64,000 nucleotides of DNA from Tubulanus polymorphus. Taxonomy: Eukaryota > Nemertea > Palaeonemertea > Tubulaniformes > Tubulanidae. The stretch spans positions 17,068,450 to 17,132,449 of the forward strand of contig NC_134029.1 in NCBI RefSeq assembly GCF_964204645.1. Reading direction: 5' to 3'. Under the pieces are notes generated by a model. The model ran no database searches and was not told the DNA's origin. It saw nothing but the letters and a program-made list of their open reading frames with translations. Below are positions 62,154-64,000 of the stretch, piece after piece. Made by a program: the position numbers and the translations under genes. How positions within the stretch are numbered: the first letter of the stretch is position 1; each line of letters begins with the position of its first letter.

Positions 62154-64000
62154 GTAGGTATTCACATAAGATATCTACAGTAACAAATGATATAGCATCC
62201 TCGCTTGCCAGGGGTCCAATATCGCCCTGAATTTGCTTCCACCAACCCCCTGGGCTCATAACATGTGATTTCATTACTGGAGCTTTCACCCATTGTCATA
62301 TAATTAAGATTTGTCAAGTGAAAATACATGTACTTCCTTGTTTGCTTAAGTGTTCACTCATTGTCCATTTAATCAAAAATTCAACAGAAGCCTAATATTG
62401 TTTGTTACTATCACTGTGTTGGGCCTGACTGGATTCTGGTTGGTTGGTAAGGACTCCAACAAGTCACGAGGTCAAGGGTTCAGGGAACGGCTTTAGCTTA
62501 GTGAGTTCAAATCCCTTGACAGGTAAAGATGATGATATAGGCACACAACAATACCGCTCCTTTGACAGTACCAGTCAGCTCTGAAAATCGCTAATCTGTC
62601 AGATAATCATCTAGATTTTGGGTAAAGCCTTCTTTCGATGAAATATCTTGAGGCCTAGCGTATAAATGTAGTATAAATGTATAAGTGGTGGCGGCGGCAA
62701 CCTGTCCACCCAAGAAATCCTGAGCAATGTAATGGACTTGTGTAGTACAATCTACCACTATTTGTTACAAGAACTCATTACCTTTATGAACCAATTGATA
62801 TTGCGTTGAGATATCACTGTGTTCAACTCATGTGAGGAGGCAGCACCTTTTTTGACGCCTTATAAAACGTTACCACTATGAAACCTTAACAATGCTAACC
62901 ATTCAGCGTCATTTTACAAACGACAACCGTAAATCGATGTGCAAAACGTCACAGGTTTATGTGTACACATACAAGCTATTTGGCAAAATATTATTGATAA
63001 AGATGTAGAATGGCTCCCTGTGATTACATAATGACCTCTATTTGAACGTCGGAATGTTATATTGCATTGAATATCATGAGAAGACGTATTGTAATAGTAA
63101 ATGATGTATGATTATATCAGGAGCGGCAGGCATAAATAGAAATGATAAGTAAATCGGATTATTCTGTTAAATGGCGGATGTATACACGATTTGGAAGTCT
63201 GATATAAAAGTCAGACCCTGTCATGGGGATGCTAGTGGAATGACGAAGCTATCTACAATCTGAGTAGGGCCGGCGTGAATTTCATCGGCGGCTACAAGCG
63301 GTCTATATAAAAACGTGTAAACATATAATTTCAATATTCAAATGTTTTAGAAAATATGTTCGATATTAGGGGTATGCAGGTTTCATGAGATTAGCAATTT
63401 ATAATAGCATAGCTGTCATATACGGCTCCGCGTCCACTGATGGCATGTGTATAAGGTGACAATTCAATTCAATACTTTATTGATCCTTATTACATTGAAA
63501 TTCCGGGATAAAATTCCCAAATTCAATAAAGTTACAAATTTTAAACTAAGAAAATACAAAATACAAGACACACGGGTAATTCATACAGAATAACATGAAT
63601 AAGTTATTTAAACCAGACCCAGACTCAAGTCTAGGATATCGAGTGACAGCCAAACCGGGCCCCGGGACCGGGCCGGCTGGCTACACGATATGCTCGAAGT
63701 CATGATGAAGCAGACATCAGAAGAGCTCTTTCTTCAACCATGGAGGCAATGAAGTTGCAGACCAGCTTAGAGGCAAAAGTGAATCGAAGTCGGTCACAAG
63801 TTGACAATTTTTTTTAGATTAGACCAGTCGAAGACTGTATCATCTACCCAATCGCAAAATCTCATAATTCCCCAAATTTCTTAAAACTTCGATTTCAAAT
63901 TTGCAATTCCACATTAGCTTATCCCAGAAATTCTACATTTTTTCGCAGGCGTCAAATAATTTATTAAAGTTAATTTTCTTGTTTAAGTGTTGATGTGGCC
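62154..64000 (+). other. PIAS intron, no further exon seen
   Basis: Searched for a continuation of the PINIT domain with suitable splice sites; none recognised. AATTCAATTCAATACTTTATTGATCC near 63463 looks like a repeat end. A weak tRNA-type B box (GAGTTCAAATCC) is near 62503. Confidence 0.4.

Overview
The window is a piece of an animal nuclear genome, probably a marine invertebrate. Lophotrochozoa such as a mollusc fits best, but that is inference. Two host genes with spliced, conserved exons anchor it: a calnexin gene on the minus strand (coding exons from 49817 down to 35262, stop codon included) and the 5' part of a PIAS-type SUMO E3 ligase gene on the plus strand (54741 onward, running off the right edge). 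They are divergent, with about 4.9 kb between their start codons.

The left 28 kb is a nest of mobile elements. A decayed non-LTR retrotransposon on the minus strand (ORF1 with PHD finger and SGNH esterase, then endonuclease and reverse transcriptase) runs from about 28440 to 3691. Its esterase reading frame is split by a TIR transposon (7413-26967, 9-bp target duplication ACATTCACA on the minus strand) that carries 73-bp GC-rich repeats. A complete 17.8-kb Polinton/Maverick (7484-25329, 6-bp target duplication ACCGGG) sits inside that transposon. A second, inverted and partly different Polinton (1-3690) interrupts the same retrotransposon in its RT region and runs off the left edge.

The complete Polinton has two blocks of genes that converge on a minisatellite at 13260-13345. 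The plus-strand block carries an unknown 244-aa protein, an HNH nuclease, a 200-aa protein, a basic one-TM protein, a chromodomain integrase and a packaging ATPase. The minus-strand block carries a zinc-finger protein, major capsid protein, several coiled-coil or membrane proteins, minor capsid (penton-like) protein, an OB-like small protein and protein-primed DNA polymerase B. Everything is open except the integrase, which has one in-frame stop. No adenain-like protease was found. The termini are 381-bp inverted repeats whose outer 188 bp are nearly perfect palindromes, and they contain the start codon of the polymerase. Most minus-strand genes start at a TAAATG preceded by a T tract, like a viral late promoter.

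The rest holds a 1.28-kb fold-back element, Penelope-type ends with hammerhead-ribozyme-like cores, a Harbinger-like element, tRNA-derived SINE pieces, a second non-LTR fragment, and dispersed repeats in introns. In the host genes the main oddities are a tandem pair of alternative 132-bp transmembrane exons in calnexin, separated by only 46 bp, and a 5-codon upstream ORF overlapping the PIAS start codon.
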